Source: Clostridium tetanomorphum (lineage in GTDB: Bacteria > Bacillota > Clostridia > Clostridiales > Clostridiaceae). From it: a stretch of 64,000 bases of DNA. The translations under genes were made by a program, and so were the position numbers. The notes beneath the pieces were generated by a model that was not told the DNA's origin, did not search any database, and saw only the letters and a list, made by a program, of their open reading frames with translations. Of the stretch, positions 48,569 to 57,276 are shown in pieces (position 1 is the stretch's first letter; every line of letters begins with the position of its first letter). Location of the stretch: assembly GCF_017873215.1 (NCBI RefSeq), contig NZ_JAGGKA010000001.1:186001-250000 (forward strand), written 5' to 3'.

Positions 48569-50620
48569 TTATATTTTAAAATTTTGTATTAACTCGTTTA
48601 ATTTTTGTGCAAGTTCTGCTTGATTTTGTGCTGTAATGGATATTTGTTCCATACGTTGTACTGCTTCATTAATACTATTTAGTATTTCAGAAGAATTTCT
48701 TGCTGTATTTTGTGAATTAGTTGCCATATTGTCTATTGCTTTATTAACTTCAAAAATTGTAGAAGCTAATTCTTCAGACATGAAGGCAATATCTTTAGAC
48801 ATTTTATTAATAAAATCAGCATCATCATTATATTGTTTTCCTGTATGAACTAAAAGTTTATAGTCTTCTAATACTTTTTCATTTACAAATGTTAAAATTC
48901 CATTAGAATTTTCGGACAAATAGCTAAATGCTGAATTAACTCTGCCAATAGTTTTTTGAATTTTTGATACAGTATTTGAAGATTGTTCCGCAAGCTTACG
49001 AACTTCTTCAGCTACTACTGCAAAACCCTTACCATTTTCACCAGCTCTGGCTGCTTCAATGGCCGCATTTAAAGCAAGTAAATTAGTTTGAGAAGCAATA
49101 TTTGAGATGGCATCTGCCATAGATATTATTTCATCTACAATCTTACCTTCCTCTATAGCCTGTAATATATTTTTCTCTTTTTCTCTATATAGATTTTCTG
49201 TTTCTTCACTAGAGGCCTTTGCTTTATCACTTATTTCTATAGCTCTTTTACTTATTTTGCTAGATTGATTATTTCCGTCATTAGCTTTGTTGGAAAGATT
49301 GGTTATATTAGAGTTAACTTCCTCAACAGAAGAAGCTATTTCTTTAGAGGTAGCGCTAGATTGTTGAGAAATATTTGATATTTGCTCAGTAGATGTACTT
49401 ATAGTTTCTATTTTTGAAGTCATTTCTTCAACAGTTGCAGAGAGTTCTTCACTTGCAGCGCTCATGTCTTGGGAATTGTCCATAATGGTTTTTATAATGT
49501 TTTTCAAATTCTCTATCATTTTATTTAAATATGATGCCATTTCCCCTAATTCATCATGAGAGTTTACTTCTATATTTTGAGTTAAATCTCCTTTAGATAT
49601 GGCTAAAGCTAATCTATTAACTTTGTTAATATTTATGGTTAAATATTTTGCAAAGTATAACACAAATAATATGGACAGTATTATTGTAAATAATACAACT
49701 AATAATGTTTTTAGTAAAAGAGCTTTAGTAGCAGCATATAGTTCAGATTGTGGAACAATAAGTGCTAAGGTCCAATTTACATCTGGTATTTTTGAATAAT
49801 ATACATTATTTATACCATTTTCATTTTTAAAGGATGCTTCGCCTTTTTCTTTTCCTAGGATAGTATTTCCTAGAGAAACTAAAGCACTATTTTCCTCTTG
49901 GATTATTTTTTTAGTTAATATTTTAGATGCATCTTTATCAGCAATATATGTTCCATTACTATCTATTAAGAATGCCCTACCTTTGGTTCCAATTTTTATA
50001 TTTTGTATGATATTTTGTATAGTGCTTAAACTTATATCTCCTGTTGTAACTCCAATAAATTTATTGCTGCCATCATACAATGGACTTGTTGATGTAACCA
50101 TACTAATTTTAGTAACGCTATCAATATAGGGAGCAGACCAAACAACTCCTTTAGTGCTGTTTACACCTATTTTATACCAATCATTTTCATTATAATTGCT
50201 ATTATCTGCACTATATTCGTCTGTATATTTTATAGAACCATTATCTTTATATGCATAAGGTGCAAAAAATTTAATTTTCTTATCTAATTTATAAGGTTCA
50301 AACCATACTCCACAACCTAATGTATCAGCATTAGTGTCAATAACTCTTTTTAGTAGAGAAGCATAAGTATCTTTTTTTAGTATTTTATAACAGGATTCAA
50401 CTGTTTTAGAAAGAGACTGAGTGATTTGAGCATGTTTTAGTAATTTTTTCTGTATTTCTTCTATATTTGCAGCTAGTTGATTGTTCATTTTATTTTGTAT
50501 TTCATTATTAATAATTTTTTTTGAACTAAAATAGCTTATAAAAGTTAAAGATAGTGTAGAAATGATAATAATGGGAAGTACTGAGGCTATAATTTTTGAT
50601 TTTATACTTTTAAATTTCAT
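48569..50620 (-). CDS. Methyl-accepting chemotaxis protein with dCache sensor
   Basis: A 683-residue chemoreceptor. It has a first helix (about 10-30), an extracellular double-Cache region (about 35-290), a second helix (about 295-320), HAMP (about 320-372) and a signalling domain whose hairpin tip reads [20 protein letters not shown]. The Cache segment with W-F-E-P-Y and the D-x-x-G-D-I-S region suggests small-molecule (often amino-acid) sensing, but the ligand is unknown. The ribosome site is AAAGGGGGATT. No other che genes are in the window. Confidence 0.94.
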   Translation of the reverse strand: MKFKSIKSKIIASVLPIIIISTLSLTFISYFSSKKIINNEIQNKMNNQLAANIEEIQKKLLKHAQITQSLSKTVESCYKILKKDTYASLLKRVIDTNADTLGCGVWFEPYKLDKKIKFFAPYAYKDNGSIKYTDEYSADNSNYNENDWYKIGVNSTKGVVWSAPYIDSVTKISMVTSTSPLYDGSNKFIGVTTGDISLSTIQNIIQNIKIGTKGRAFLIDSNGTYIADKDASKILTKKIIQEENSALVSLGNTILGKEKGEASFKNENGINNVYYSKIPDVNWTLALIVPQSELYAATKALLLKTLLVVLFTIILSILFVLYFAKYLTININKVNRLALAISKGDLTQNIEVNSHDELGEMASYLNKMIENLKNIIKTIMDNSQDMSAASEELSATVEEMTSKIETISTSTEQISNISQQSSATSKEIASSVEEVNSNITNLSNKANDGNNQSSKISKRAIEISDKAKASSEETENLYREKEKNILQAIEEGKIVDEIISMADAISNIASQTNLLALNAAIEAARAGENGKGFAVVAEEVRKLAEQSSNTVSKIQKTIGRVNSAFSYLSENSNGILTFVNEKVLEDYKLLVHTGKQYNDDADFINKMSKDIAFMSEELASTIFEVNKAIDNMATNSQNTARNSSEILNSINEAVQRMEQISITAQNQAELAQKLNELIQNFKI

Positions 50621-50753
50621 AATAATCCCCCTTTTGATAACTTTTGTTAATAAGTATTTCGTTTTTAATTACTTAATATTTAGTATTGTTTTATGTAAGT
50701 TTTTATAAGAATATGAATTTAATTCTATGAAGCAGAATGTCTAAAAGTATTAT

Positions 50754-50782
50754 TTGACATCATTAGTAAAATGTATTAATAT
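50754..50782 (+). promoter_or_regulatory. Promoter for the NifX-like gene
   Basis: TTGACA (50754-50759), 17 bases, TAATAT (50777-50782). Confidence 0.65.
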
Positions 50783-50824
50783 TAAATTTGCAAATGCCAA
50801 TAATCATTTTAGGAGGAAAAGAAA

Positions 50825-51214
50825 ATGAAAATAGCATTACCAACAATAGAAAATAAAATAAGTGGACATTTTGGACATTGTCCTTTATTTACAATTTATG
50901 AAATAAATGAAGATAAAATAGTAGATAAAAATATTATAGAAAACCCAGGTCATGAAAAAGTAAAGGTTCCAGTATATTTAAAAGAACTAAACATAGATGT
51001 AGTAATAGCAGGCAATATGGGAGAAGGTGCACAAAATCTTCTTAAAGAAAATAATATAAAAGTTATACTTGGTGCAAATGGATTATGTGATGATATAGTA
51101 GATAAGTATTTAAAAGGAGAGCTAAAATCCGTAGAAAGTACTTGTCATGGTCATGAAGAACATCAGGGAGAACATGGACATAAGTGTAAATGTAGTTGCC
51201 ATAATCATCATTAA
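50825..51214 (+). CDS. NifX/NifB-associated FeMo-cofactor-type protein with His/Cys tail
   Basis: A 129-residue protein of the dinitrogenase iron-molybdenum cofactor family (NifX/NafY/NifB C-terminal fold), recognisable from G-H-F-G-H (about 14-18) and A-G-N-M-G-E-G-A. The last 25 residues are packed with His and Cys (C-H-G-H-E-E-H, then C-K-C-S-C-H), which looks like an added metal-binding tail. No nif structural genes are nearby; many such proteins in non-fixing anaerobes are likely metal or Fe-S handling proteins. AGGAGG precedes the ATG. Confidence 0.88.
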   Translation: MKIALPTIENKISGHFGHCPLFTIYEINEDKIVDKNIIENPGHEKVKVPVYLKELNIDVVIAGNMGEGAQNLLKENNIKVILGANGLCDDIVDKYLKGELKSVESTCHGHEEHQGEHGHKCKCSCHNHH

Positions 51215-51252
51215 TATTTATTAAATAAGCTTTTAAAATCAGTATATTAGTC

Positions 51253-51300
51253 AGCTTAGTATAATACTTTAAAATAGTATTATACTAAGCTTTTATTTTT
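51253..51300 (+). terminator. Terminator after the NifX-like gene
   Basis: Perfect 16-bp stem (51253-51268 with 51276-51291), seven-base loop, then TTTTATTTTT. Confidence 0.9.
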
Positions 51301-51379
51301 ATATAAAAGGTACTAGTACTATTTTTGTTATCCTCTAGTAAAATAGATATAAGCATTGATAAATGTACGTAGAAAAGTT

Positions 51380-51408
51380 TTGAAATAATAATAAATTACG
51401 GTTATAAT
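51380..51408 (+). promoter_or_regulatory. Promoter for the ahbC-ahbD-ahbA-ahbB operon
   Basis: TTGAAA (51380-51385), 17 bases, TATAAT (51403-51408). It leaves a leader of about 60 bases before ahbC. Confidence 0.7.
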
Positions 51409-51470
51409 AGATATTATAAAAGCTAATAAATAATTATTAATTAATAATTTATATTGATAAGGAGAGGTAT

Positions 51471-52634
51471 ATGTTAAGTATAACAAAGTTATTATGGAAT
51501 TCGCATAATTTTGGAGATAGTTTAAGATATGAAAAAGGTGCAGGAGAATGTAAACATGGAGTTAATTTTGGAAGAGGTCCTGTAGTAGTTTGGAATTGCA
51601 CTAAGAAGTGTAATTTAAAATGTGTACATTGTTATGCAAATGCAGAAAATAAGAAGTGCAATGAAGAGTTAAATTTGGATGAATCTAAAGATTTTATTGA
51701 AGATTTAAAGAACTTTAATGTGCCTGTAATACTATTTTCAGGTGGAGAACCTATGCTAAGGGAAGATTTTTTTGAAATATTGAATTTTACATCTAAGCTT
51801 GGAATAAGAAGTACTATATCTACTAATGGTACTTTACTTAATGAAGATGTCTGTAAAGAGTTAAAGAATATGAAGGTTGGATATGTAGGAGTAAGTTTAG
51901 ATGGTACTGGCACAAAGCATGACGAGTTTAGAGGGGTTAAAGGATCTTTTGATAAAGCATTACAGGGAATAAGAAATTGTGTAGAGGTAGGGCAGAAGGT
52001 AGGACTTAGGTTTACCATAAATAAACATAATCTAGAGAGTATTGAGGATATATTTACATTAATAAAAGAAGAACAAATACCAAGAGTATGTTTTTATCAT
52101 CTTGTTTATTCTGGAAGAGGAAACAAACTTATGGATGAAGATATATCAAAAGAGGAAAGAAGAGAAGTTTTGGATTTAATTATGAGTAAATCTTTAGAGC
52201 TTGGAGAAAATGTAGAAATATTAACTGTAGATAATCATGCAGATGCAGTATATTTATATCTTAGAGCTTTAGAAAGGTTTCCAGATAAAGCTGATAATAT
52301 ATTAAATCTTATAAAAACTAATGGTGGAAATAGATCTGGAATGGCTTTTGGATGTGTAGATTATAGGGGAAATGTTCATCCAGATCAGTTTACATGGCAG
52401 CACAGTTTTGGAAATGTTAAGGAAGAAAAGTTTAGCTTTATATGGAAAAATTCAAAGCATCCTATTTTAAATGGACTAAGAGATAGGAAATCCTTACTTA
52501 AAGGAAGATGTAGAAAGTGTAAATGGCTCTCTATATGTAATGGAAATTTTAGAACTCGTGCAGAAGCGGTTACAGGGGACTTCTGGCAGTCAGATCCTAC
52601 TTGTTATCTTACAGATAATCAAATAGGGCTATAA
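51471..52634 (+). CDS. ahbC: Radical SAM protein AhbC/NirJ1 (12,18-didecarboxysiroheme deacetylase)
   Basis: AhbC removes two acetate groups from didecarboxysiroheme to give Fe-coproporphyrin III in the alternative heme pathway. The 387-residue protein has the radical SAM motif C-N-L-K-C-V-H-C (C47, C51, C54) with an extra C43, S-G-G-E-P, and a C-terminal cysteine cluster C-R-K-C-K-W-L-S-I-C for a second Fe-S cluster. The N-terminal S-I-T-K-L-L and F-G-D-S-L-R-Y segments fit the NirJ1 type. AAGGAGAGG precedes the ATG. The other ahb genes follow directly. Confidence 0.9.
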   Translation: MLSITKLLWNSHNFGDSLRYEKGAGECKHGVNFGRGPVVVWNCTKKCNLKCVHCYANAENKKCNEELNLDESKDFIEDLKNFNVPVILFSGGEPMLREDFFEILNFTSKLGIRSTISTNGTLLNEDVCKELKNMKVGYVGVSLDGTGTKHDEFRGVKGSFDKALQGIRNCVEVGQKVGLRFTINKHNLESIEDIFTLIKEEQIPRVCFYHLVYSGRGNKLMDEDISKEERREVLDLIMSKSLELGENVEILTVDNHADAVYLYLRALERFPDKADNILNLIKTNGGNRSGMAFGCVDYRGNVHPDQFTWQHSFGNVKEEKFSFIWKNSKHPILNGLRDRKSLLKGRCRKCKWLSICNGNFRTRAEAVTGDFWQSDPTCYLTDNQIGL

Positions 52635-52645
52635 GGGGGCAAATT

Positions 52646-53632
52646 ATGATAGTATCGTGGAATACAACAAATAAATGTAATTTATATTGTAGTCACTGTT
52701 ATAGAGAAGCTGGTGAAAAGCTTAAGGAAGAACTTACAACACAGCAAGCTAAAGAACTTATACAAGAAATACACAAAGCAGGATTTAAAATAATGATTTT
52801 CTCAGGAGGGGAACCTCTTATGAGAGAAGATATATTTGAGCTTATAAAATATGCTTCTAAAATAGGTTTAAGGCCAGTACTCGGAACAAATGGTACTTTA
52901 ATTACTAAAGATATAGCTGAAAAACTTAAACAGGCTGGAGCCAGGGGGGTAGGAATAAGCTTAGATAGCTTAAATGCTAAAAAACATAATCAGTTTAGAG
53001 GAGATAAAAATGCATTTAGGGATACTCTTTTAGGAATGAAGAACTGTAGAGATATAGGGCTAAGATTTCAAATACATACAACAGTTATGGAGTGGAATAA
53101 AGAAGAAATAATTCCTATGGCAGACTTTGCAGTAGCTATGGGAGCATCAGCCTATCATATTTTCTTTTTAGTCCCTACAGGAAGAGGAGAAAATATAGAA
53201 AAAGAAGTTTTAGAAAAGAATGAATATGAGATACTACTTAAGGAAATAATGAAGAAGCAGCAAGAAGTTAAAATTGAAATAAAACCTACTTGTGCGCCTC
53301 AATTTATTAGAGTAGCTGAAAGTATGAAAATGAAACTTAGATTTACTAGAGGATGTCTTGCAGGTATAAGCTATTGTATCATTAGTCCTAAAGGAGATGT
53401 TCAGCCCTGTGCTTACTTAAATAAAGTGGTTGGAAATGTTAAGCATACTCCATTTAATTATATATGGGAAAATAGTAGTATATTTAATGAACTTAGGACA
53501 CAAAATTATAAAGGAAGCTGTGGAGTATGTAAATTTAAGCATAATTGTGGGGGCTGTAGAGCAAGAGCTGCTTATTATAATAATGGAGATTATATGCAGG
53601 AAGAAAATCTTTGTGTTTATTCTCATAAGTAA
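52646..53632 (+). CDS. ahbD: Radical SAM protein AhbD/NirJ2 (heme synthase, Fe-coproporphyrin decarboxylase)
   Basis: AhbD decarboxylates two propionates of Fe-coproporphyrin III to vinyls, giving protoheme. The 328-residue protein has M-I-V-S-W-N-T-T-N-K-C-N-L-Y-C-S-H-C with radical SAM cysteines 11, 15 and 18, S-G-G-E-P, and a SPASM-like C-terminus (C-G-V-C, then C-G-G-C-R-A-R-A). This is the NirJ2 pattern. It starts 11 bases after ahbC. Confidence 0.9.
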   Translation: MIVSWNTTNKCNLYCSHCYREAGEKLKEELTTQQAKELIQEIHKAGFKIMIFSGGEPLMREDIFELIKYASKIGLRPVLGTNGTLITKDIAEKLKQAGARGVGISLDSLNAKKHNQFRGDKNAFRDTLLGMKNCRDIGLRFQIHTTVMEWNKEEIIPMADFAVAMGASAYHIFFLVPTGRGENIEKEVLEKNEYEILLKEIMKKQQEVKIEIKPTCAPQFIRVAESMKMKLRFTRGCLAGISYCIISPKGDVQPCAYLNKVVGNVKHTPFNYIWENSSIFNELRTQNYKGSCGVCKFKHNCGGCRARAAYYNNGDYMQEENLCVYSHK

Positions 53633-53645
53633 TTAGGAGGGCTAT

Positions 53646-54119
53646 ATGGATAATATAGATAAGACTATTTTGACATGTATACAAGAAGGACTGGACATAG
53701 AGAAAAGACCTTTTTTAGCATTAGCACAAAGAATTAATATAACAGAGGATGAAGTAATAGATAGGATTAAAAAGTTAAAGGAAGAAGGATATATAAGAAG
53801 ATTAGGTGGAATATTTAATTCTAAAAAACTTGGTTATGTCAGTACTTTATGTGCAATAATTGTACCAGAAGATAAAATAGAATATGTAGCCACAATCATA
53901 AATAAGTATGATGAAATAACCCATAATTATATGAGAAATAATAGATACAATATGTGGTTTACTATAATAGCACCATCTAAGGAGAGAATAGACCAAATAA
54001 TAAGAGAGATAAAGAAAGAAGCTGATATATTAAATCTAATAAGTCTGCCATCTAATAGATTATTTAAAGTAAAAGTTACTTTAAACTTAGGAGGAACAAA
54101 AGATGCTCGGTGCTCTTGA
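53646..54119 (+). CDS. ahbA: Siroheme decarboxylase subunit alpha
   Basis: AhbA with AhbB decarboxylates siroheme to 12,18-didecarboxysiroheme. The 157-residue protein has an Lrp/AsnC-like helix-turn-helix (about 1-55) and a ferredoxin-like domain. The segment H-N-Y-M-R-N-N-R-Y-N-M-W-F-T (about 97-110) is characteristic of the alpha subunit. Despite the HTH fold, the operon context makes an enzyme role more likely than a regulator. It overlaps ahbB by 17 bases. Confidence 0.88.
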   Translation: MDNIDKTILTCIQEGLDIEKRPFLALAQRINITEDEVIDRIKKLKEEGYIRRLGGIFNSKKLGYVSTLCAIIVPEDKIEYVATIINKYDEITHNYMRNNRYNMWFTIIAPSKERIDQIIREIKKEADILNLISLPSNRLFKVKVTLNLGGTKDARCS

Positions 54120-54570
54120 TAAGGAAATAATAAAAAGACTTCAAGAAGATATAATTATAGAAAAAGAACCTTTTAAAACTATAGCAAAGGAACTAAATGT
54201 AGAAGAAGAGAAAATACTTGAAAGGATAAAATATTTAAAAAATATAGGCATACTTAAAAGAATAGGGGCAGTTCTTCATCATAGAGAAGCAGGTTTTAAG
54301 GCTAATGCTATGGTGGTATGGTGTGTTCCAAATGAAAAAGTTGAATGTATAGGAAGTTATTTAGCTAAGTTATCAAAGGTAACTCATTGTTATGAAAGAA
54401 TTACTTGTAAGGAATGGAAGTACAATCTTTTTACAATGATTCATGGAAAGACAAAAGGGGAATGTGAAAAGTTAATAGAACATATAGCTAAAGAAATTAA
54501 TATAAAAGATTATGATATACTTTATAGTACAAGAGAATTAAAAAAAAGCAGTATGAAGTATTCATTTTAA
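54103..54570 (+). CDS. ahbB: Siroheme decarboxylase subunit beta
   Basis: Partner of AhbA. The 155-residue protein has the same Lrp-like HTH plus C-terminal domain, with the beta-type segments F-K-A-N-A-M-V-V-W, T-H-C-Y-E-R, Y-N-L-F-T-M-I-H-G and the end Y-S-T-R-E-L-K-K-S-S. Its ATG lies inside ahbA behind TTAGGAGGA. With ahbC, ahbD and ahbA it completes the siroheme-to-heme steps. Confidence 0.9.
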   Translation: MLGALDKEIIKRLQEDIIIEKEPFKTIAKELNVEEEKILERIKYLKNIGILKRIGAVLHHREAGFKANAMVVWCVPNEKVECIGSYLAKLSKVTHCYERITCKEWKYNLFTMIHGKTKGECEKLIEHIAKEINIKDYDILYSTRELKKSSMKYSF

Positions 54571-54606
54571 GCAAATTTTATCTAAATCTAAGAATCAATT
54601 GATAAT

Positions 54607-54651
54607 AATTTAAGAGGTAATAAAGTATATGATTTTATTACCTCTTAAATT
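54607..54651. terminator. Terminator after the ahb operon, shared with the ABC permease gene
   Basis: Perfect 18-bp stem (54607-54624 with 54634-54651), nine-base loop, A-rich on the left and T-rich on the right, so it can act in both directions. Confidence 0.8.
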
Positions 54652-54673
54652 TCAAATTATAGCCAATATATTT

Positions 54674-55777
54674 TTATTTAGCAAAATAATTAATAGCTTT
54701 ATTAGTTACCAAATATCCTAGTATAGAACCTATAAGTAAAAAGGAATACATAGCTAGCAAGCTTCCATCACTATAACCAACTCCAAGTACTGCGGAACAC
54801 AATAAGCCCAAGCAAATTGCAACTCCAAATTTTAATATATACTCAAAAGGTTTAAATAGTACTAAATAGCCATTCATCTCGAATTGATTTTTATTATAAC
54901 AGTATATAGATAATAAATATGTGATTCCAATTAAAAATAGTAATACTACTATTTTTAAACCATAATTATAATATATATAATAATGTTGTTGAATATGATT
55001 ATCACCTATTACCAATTCATCAAATTTAAATGTAGGTTTACTTGAGGTATAAAGCAATATGTTTTGTGAAATAGTATTTATTTCTTTTATTATTAGGCTA
55101 TATGTTAGAGGATTTTGTATATGAGTTATTATAAATTCATTTATAATAGAAAGACATCCAGAAGGAGCAGTTAATATTAAACTACCCACTATAGCTGCAG
55201 ATATATTTTGTCCCATTATAGTTTCTATAAAGAATATAAAAGAAAATATAGCAATACAGGTAAATATATTTATAAATAACCAATTTAAAATTAAAGAAAA
55301 GGGTTGCTCTATCATCCATTTTAAATTAATAAAATAAAATACGCTTATAACAACAAAGGTTATTATAAAAGGTAAAGTTATAGCAAGCATTCCTGTAAGC
55401 CATTTAGTTTTTATAACTTCTGATCTTTTAAAAGGCATAGAAGCTATAAGAGAATAAGTAGAACCATTTCGTTCACTTTGAAATAATATTATTGCTAAAA
55501 CTATAGTTAAAATTATTACTCCAAAAATCCATGGTTCAAATTCGTTTAATGAATTATTAAACCAATATTTTTTATACAGATTATAATTCATAATACTATA
55601 ATTAGAATGTTCAGCAGCACGTTCTAGAATAGATTGCTTATAAGATTTTAAGTTATTTAAACTTGAGGTAACATTTATGATTTTAAATATTATAAGATCT
55701 AAAAGAATGAGTAATGAAATCCATTTAGCATTTCTCCACTCCTTATAAAATAATGGATTATGCCAAAGATTTTTCAT
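54674..55777 (-). CDS. ABC-2 type transporter permease
   Basis: A 367-residue membrane protein with about eight helices. It begins M-K-N-L-W-H-N-P-L-F-Y-K-E-W-R, the usual start of bacterial ABC-2 permeases coupled to YtrA-type regulators. I chose ATG 55777, 5 bases after GGTGA; an in-frame ATG at 55819 lies further inside the ATPase gene and lacks a ribosome site. It overlaps the ATPase by 20 bases. Confidence 0.85.
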   Translation of the reverse strand: MKNLWHNPLFYKEWRNAKWISLLILLDLIIFKIINVTSSLNNLKSYKQSILERAAEHSNYSIMNYNLYKKYWFNNSLNEFEPWIFGVIILTIVLAIILFQSERNGSTYSLIASMPFKRSEVIKTKWLTGMLAITLPFIITFVVISVFYFINLKWMIEQPFSLILNWLFINIFTCIAIFSFIFFIETIMGQNISAAIVGSLILTAPSGCLSIINEFIITHIQNPLTYSLIIKEINTISQNILLYTSSKPTFKFDELVIGDNHIQQHYYIYYNYGLKIVVLLFLIGITYLLSIYCYNKNQFEMNGYLVLFKPFEYILKFGVAICLGLLCSAVLGVGYSDGSLLAMYSFLLIGSILGYLVTNKAINYFAK

Positions 55778-56654
55778 GTCTTTCACCGTCCTCTGCAGAA
55801 TAAATAAATATATCTTCAAGGCTTAGATTTAATTCATCAACAAATAGTGCGCCTTTATTTAATAATTTGGTAACTAATTCTTTAGAATATTTTTTAGTAA
55901 TTATATAATTTACCCTTCCTATGCTTTCTATAGTTAAAATTTCAGACCAATATTGTATATCTTCTGGCAAGGTATCTTTAAATACTACTTGAAGCTTTTT
56001 TATACTACTTTTCATATCATCTATATTATTAATATAATTTATTTTTCCACTGCTTATAAAAGCTACTGTGTCACATATTCTCTCTAAATCAGATAGATGG
56101 TGAGAAGATATAAATACGGTAGTTCCTCTTTGGGCTACATCTTCTAAAATTATATTAATAACCTTTTTCTTTATAATTGGGTCAAGACCTGAAGTAGGTT
56201 CATCTAATACCAATATTTCCGGCATAATACTTAAATTTAGCATTAAGGATACTCTCATTTTCATACCTTTAGATAAATCTTTTATTATTTTATTCAATGG
56301 TATGTTAAAAATATCATTTAGTTCTTTAAATCTATCCATAGAAAATTTACAATAAGTTAGACTGTATAATTTAATTAATTCACTAATCTTAAAAGTAAGA
56401 AAAAATTGATTTTCATCAGCCACGTATCCTATTTTTTCTTTTATAGTATTATTTTCGAATACATCTTCATTAAGTATTTTTATAGTTCCTTTATCAATTT
56501 TGTAAACACCTAGTATACATTTGATTAAAGTAGTTTTACCAGCACCATTTTCTCCAATAAGACCAAATATGCTTCCTTTATTTACAGTTAAGTTTACATC
56601 TTTAAGTATTTGTTTGTCCCCTAAGGATTTATAGACATTATTTATTTGAAGCAT
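55758..56654 (-). CDS. ABC transporter ATP-binding protein (YtrB-like)
   Basis: A 298-residue ABC ATPase with Walker A G-E-N-G-A-G-K-T-T (about 38-46), signature L-S-K-G-M-K, Walker B I-L-V-L-D-E-P-T-S-G-L-D and H-loop S-S-H-H. I chose ATG 56654 behind AAAGGATGTGA; an ATG six codons upstream overlaps that site. Its place between a GntR-type regulator and a permease matches Ytr-like operons that respond to cell-envelope stress in Bacillus; the signal here is not known. Confidence 0.92.
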   Translation of the reverse strand: MLQINNVYKSLGDKQILKDVNLTVNKGSIFGLIGENGAGKTTLIKCILGVYKIDKGTIKILNEDVFENNTIKEKIGYVADENQFFLTFKISELIKLYSLTYCKFSMDRFKELNDIFNIPLNKIIKDLSKGMKMRVSLMLNLSIMPEILVLDEPTSGLDPIIKKKVINIILEDVAQRGTTVFISSHHLSDLERICDTVAFISSGKINYINNIDDMKSSIKKLQVVFKDTLPEDIQYWSEILTIESIGRVNYIITKKYSKELVTKLLNKGALFVDELNLSLEDIFIYSAEDGERHEKSLA

Positions 56655-56658
56655 TATT

Positions 56659-57039
56659 TCACATCCTTTCAAAATTGTTATATAATTGGTCTAAAATATT
56701 TTTAAACTCCTTCTTATCTATGCCCATATAGTAAGCTTCTACTATAAGCTTTTTTAGGTCATTTTTTATAAACTCTAGCTTATCCTCATCTATTTTAGGG
56801 TTATAGTTAGAGGATACATAAGTTCCTTTACCTCTAATAGTTTCTATAGTTTTTTGTCTTTCTAGCTCTCGGTAGGCTTTGCTAACAGTATTTGGATTTA
56901 TAGTAAGCATAGAAGATAATTCTCTAACGGAGGGTAGTTTATCACCTGGGTTTAATATTCCTTTTAAAATATTTTCTTTTATTTGATCAACTATTTGTTC
57001 ATAAATGGATTTACTGCTTCTGCTATTTATATTTATCAA
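56659..57039 (-). CDS. GntR family transcriptional regulator (YtrA subfamily)
   Basis: A 126-residue regulator with an N-terminal winged helix (Y-E-Q-I-V-D-Q-I then L-P-S-V-R-E-L-S, about 12-50, and N-P-N-T-V-S-K-A-Y-R-E-L) and a short C-terminal dimerisation helix, the hallmark of YtrA-type proteins. It starts at TTG 57039 behind AAGAGGTG. It heads the ABC operon and probably represses it, as an inverted-repeat operator lies between promoter and start. Confidence 0.92.
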   Translation of the reverse strand: MININSRSSKSIYEQIVDQIKENILKGILNPGDKLPSVRELSSMLTINPNTVSKAYRELERQKTIETIRGKGTYVSSNYNPKIDEDKLEFIKNDLKKLIVEAYYMGIDKKEFKNILDQLYNNFERM

Positions 57040-57069
57040 AACATCACCTCTTTTCTATGAGTGTGTATT

Positions 57070-57092
57070 GTGTATTAGTTGATGTAGTACAC
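57070..57092 (-). promoter_or_regulatory. Candidate operator of the GntR/YtrA-type regulator
   Basis: GTGTATT (57070-57076), nine bases, AGTACAC (57086-57092): an inverted repeat with one imperfect position, typical of YtrA-type GTGTA-TACAC sites. It lies just downstream of the promoter. A further GTGTATT half-site is at 57063-57069. Confidence 0.55.
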
Positions 57093-57103
57093 TATATGCA
57101 TTT

Positions 57104-57132
57104 ATGATATTACTTTCCATAAATTTTGTCAA
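57104..57132 (-). promoter_or_regulatory. SigA-type promoter of the GntR-ABC operon
   Basis: On the minus strand TTGACA (57127-57132), 17 bases, TATCAT (57104-57109). Confidence 0.75.
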
Positions 57133-57236
57133 CAGTTTAATGAGATAATTTATCATCTGATATTATAACAGAAATATATTGTATAAATAGGATTAAATAT
57201 TATGTACTAGAATTTAATAAGTATTTTATTACATAG

Positions 57237-57270
57237 TACAAAGGGCAACTCAGTTGAGTTGCCCTTTGTA
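57237..57270. terminator. Terminator-like palindrome after the CWB2 gene
   Basis: 16-nt perfect arms (57237-57252 and 57255-57270) with a two-base centre; the top pairs would open. It has no strong T-run on the minus strand. It lies seven bases beyond the stop of the CWB2 gene. Confidence 0.65.
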
Positions 57271-57276
57271 TAATTA

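Noticed and set aside
50825-51214. Evidence for nitrogen fixation
   Set aside because: The NifX-like fold alone is common in non-fixing anaerobes and no nifHDKENB genes are present in the window.
51632-52018. 128-codon minus-strand open frame inside ahbC
   Set aside because: It is antisense to the radical SAM core with Ser/Pro-rich composition typical of shadow frames.
53430-53636. 68-codon plus-strand frame overlapping the end of ahbD
   Set aside because: It is a different frame of the SPASM-like coding region, which is better explained by ahbD.
53646-54570. Two Lrp/AsnC-type transcription regulators
   Set aside because: They carry an Lrp-like HTH, but the alpha- and beta-type signature segments and the position after ahbC-ahbD mark them as siroheme decarboxylase subunits.
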